A program made the translations under genes and the position numbers. From the NCBI GenBank assembly GCA_046597185.1, contig JBKJLF010000473.1:1-5538 (forward strand): a stretch of 5,538 bases of DNA. Direction: 5' to 3'. The notes below the pieces were generated by a model that had not been told where the DNA came from, did not search any database, and was given only the letters and a program-made list of their open reading frames with translations. The stretch comes from CAMBDR01 sp046597185. Its GTDB lineage: Bacteria; Pseudomonadota; Gammaproteobacteria; Burkholderiales; Burkholderiaceae_D. This document shows positions 4,594 to 5,538 of this stretch, piece after piece (position 1 is the stretch's first letter; the number at the start of each line of letters is the position of its first letter).

Positions 4594-5538
4594 GTGGAAA
4601 TTAAAAAACAGTATTTGCCGAAAATCGCCAAATTTCAGCCCAAAAAAATCACGCCCTCCAACGAGCAATTGGCGATTCAGTTGGCGACGCAAAAGATCAT
4701 TTTAATTGATGCCAACGCGGGCGCAGCCAAAACCACAACCCTCGCGCTACGCATGGCCGAATCGCTGGCGCGCGGCGTGGCCCCGGAAGATATGTTGGCG
4801 CTGACCGTCACCAGCGCGGCGCAACAGGTGATGCGCCAGCGTCTGAAAGACATTGGTGTACCCGCCGCCGTATTGAAAAAAATCACATGTGAGACTTTTG
4901 AAGGCTTGGCGCAGCAGATTTTGCTGCAGATTGAACGCGTCCCGGTGCCGTATTTCGAAGAAGCAGAAGCCTTGATGGCGGTGGCGCTGGATGCGATTCA
5001 AAACGTGGCCGACCATTATGGCCGTCGTTATGAGCTGGATATGGCCACCCATAACGTGGCTTTGCATACTTTTTTCATGATGCAAATTGGCATCAAAGCG
5101 CGCCTGGCTTTGCAGGTGCATGATTTTTCCGGTTATCAGGATGAAGAAATCGCTCATGTGTTGGGCGTGCCCTTGACCACGTATCTGTGGTTTTTGGAAT
5201 ACGAAAACCTGCGTGATCAGCAGTTTCGTGGTTTTGGCGATGCTGCTTATGATTTGGTGCAAGCGCTCATTGAGCAGCCGGATGCCTTGGCCGGGTTGGC
5301 GCAGTATCGGGTGATTGCGGCGGATGAATTGCACGACTTGAACGAAGTCACCTTTCGTATGTTGACGGCGTTAATTCAAGCCAGTGGCGCGTTTTTTTGT
5401 GGCGCGGGCGATAAAGATCAAGTGATTTATTCCTGGCAGGGGGCGGATCACCAATATCTGCGCCATCGTTTTCAAACCACCTTTCCCAATTTGGCGACGT
5501 ATCCGCTAACCAGTTGTTATCGCCACGGCCCGGCCTTG
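4594..5538 (+). CDS. UvrD/PcrA-like superfamily 1 DNA helicase, N-terminal 315 residues (partial)
   Basis: The frame runs from GTG at 4594 to the window edge. Superfamily 1A helicase motifs appear in order: a Q-motif TPSNEQ (20-25); Walker A ANAGAAKTTT (40-49); motif Ia LTVTSAAQQVMRQRL (70-84); Ib-like TCETFEGLAQQIL (98-110); Walker B/DExx DELHDLNEVTF (244-254); motif III GAGDKDQVIYSWQGAD (270-285) with the conserved Gln; and CYRHGPAL (308-315), the start of motif IV. Members unwind DNA 3' to 5' with ATP in repair and replication. Two changes stand out: GAAKT where GSGKT is usual, and DELH where DEFQ or DEYQ is usual. The ATP lysine K46 and D244/E245 remain. An in-frame TAA at 4576 rules out a start upstream; the GTG has only a weak ribosome site. 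It is divergent from pldA with 97 bases between. Whether a nuclease or other domain follows cannot be seen. Confidence 0.85.
   Translation, partial: MEIKKQYLPKIAKFQPKKITPSNEQLAIQLATQKIILIDANAGAAKTTTLALRMAESLARGVAPEDMLALTVTSAAQQVMRQRLKDIGVPAAVLKKITCETFEGLAQQILLQIERVPVPYFEEAEALMAVALDAIQNVADHYGRRYELDMATHNVALHTFFMMQIGIKARLALQVHDFSGYQDEEIAHVLGVPLTTYLWFLEYENLRDQQFRGFGDAAYDLVQALIEQPDALAGLAQYRVIAADELHDLNEVTFRMLTALIQASGAFFCGAGDKDQVIYSWQGADHQYLRHRFQTTFPNLATYPLTSCYRHGPAL

Noticed and set aside
4581..4604. ATG at 4581 as the helicase start
   Set aside because: It is in another frame and stops after seven codons. It overlaps the GTG start and could be a tiny leader frame, but it has no ribosome site.
4497..4631. 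Longer pldA N-terminus from an ATG at 4631 or 4517
   Set aside because: It would bury the signal peptide behind 45 or 7 extra residues, overlap the helicase start in the longer case, and lacks a ribosome site; the ATG at 4496 has one.
4747..5334. 195-codon minus-strand frame opposite the helicase
   Set aside because: It lies antisense to clear helicase motifs; the composition (many His and Gln) is that of a shadow frame.
3399..5538. Defence system built on the UvrD-like helicase, such as a Gabija-like pair
   Set aside because: No OLD-family nuclease or other effector lies in the window; the neighbour is a divergent PldA on its own ribosome site. The right-hand neighbour is unseen.

Overview
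The window is a stretch of ordinary bacterial chromosome. The ribosomal proteins and GTPase (rplU-rpmA-obgE order), a long-chain ispB type polyprenyl synthase divergent from rplU, and an outer-membrane phospholipase all point to a Gram-negative betaproteobacterium. The Obg sequence looks closest to Burkholderiales, perhaps Oxalobacteraceae-like. That placement is from memory of protein family patterns and was not searched. Base composition is moderate, near 50% GC by eye.

Layout, left to right. Positions 1-2097 carry a minus-strand operon read right to left: rplU (L21), rpmA (L27), obgE (ribosome-assembly GTPase), then the start of a small membrane protein cut by the window edge. A near-consensus sigma-70 promoter for rplU lies at 2170-2198. 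Between rpmA and obgE sits a structured stretch: an 11-bp hairpin, then a 19-bp bulged stem with a U-tract that looks like an intrinsic terminator or attenuator, then three copies of a 16-bp repeat forming the obgE leader. Positions 2099-2371 are a divergent control region with no convincing gene. ispB (2372-3361, plus) starts from a TTG codon behind a perfect TATAAT box that is preceded by a 10-bp tandem repeat. ispB converges on pldA (3399-4496, minus) across 37 bases made largely of an 8-bp repeat. From 4594 a UvrD/PcrA-like superfamily 1 helicase runs off the right edge, divergent from pldA.

How they fit together: L21, L27 and Obg all belong to the large ribosomal subunit and its maturation, so the operon couples ribosome parts with an assembly and stress GTPase. 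IspB makes the polyprenyl side chain of ubiquinone. PldA acts in the outer membrane. The helicase is presumably a DNA enzyme. The last three show no functional link to each other beyond being adjacent.

I did not find an undescribed multi-gene system. The most notable signals are the probable attenuator ahead of obgE, the helicase with changed Walker A and DExx motifs, a PldA with an acidic insertion in its active-site region and two residues after its terminal aromatic, and an unrelated short tandem repeat in each of three intergenic regions.
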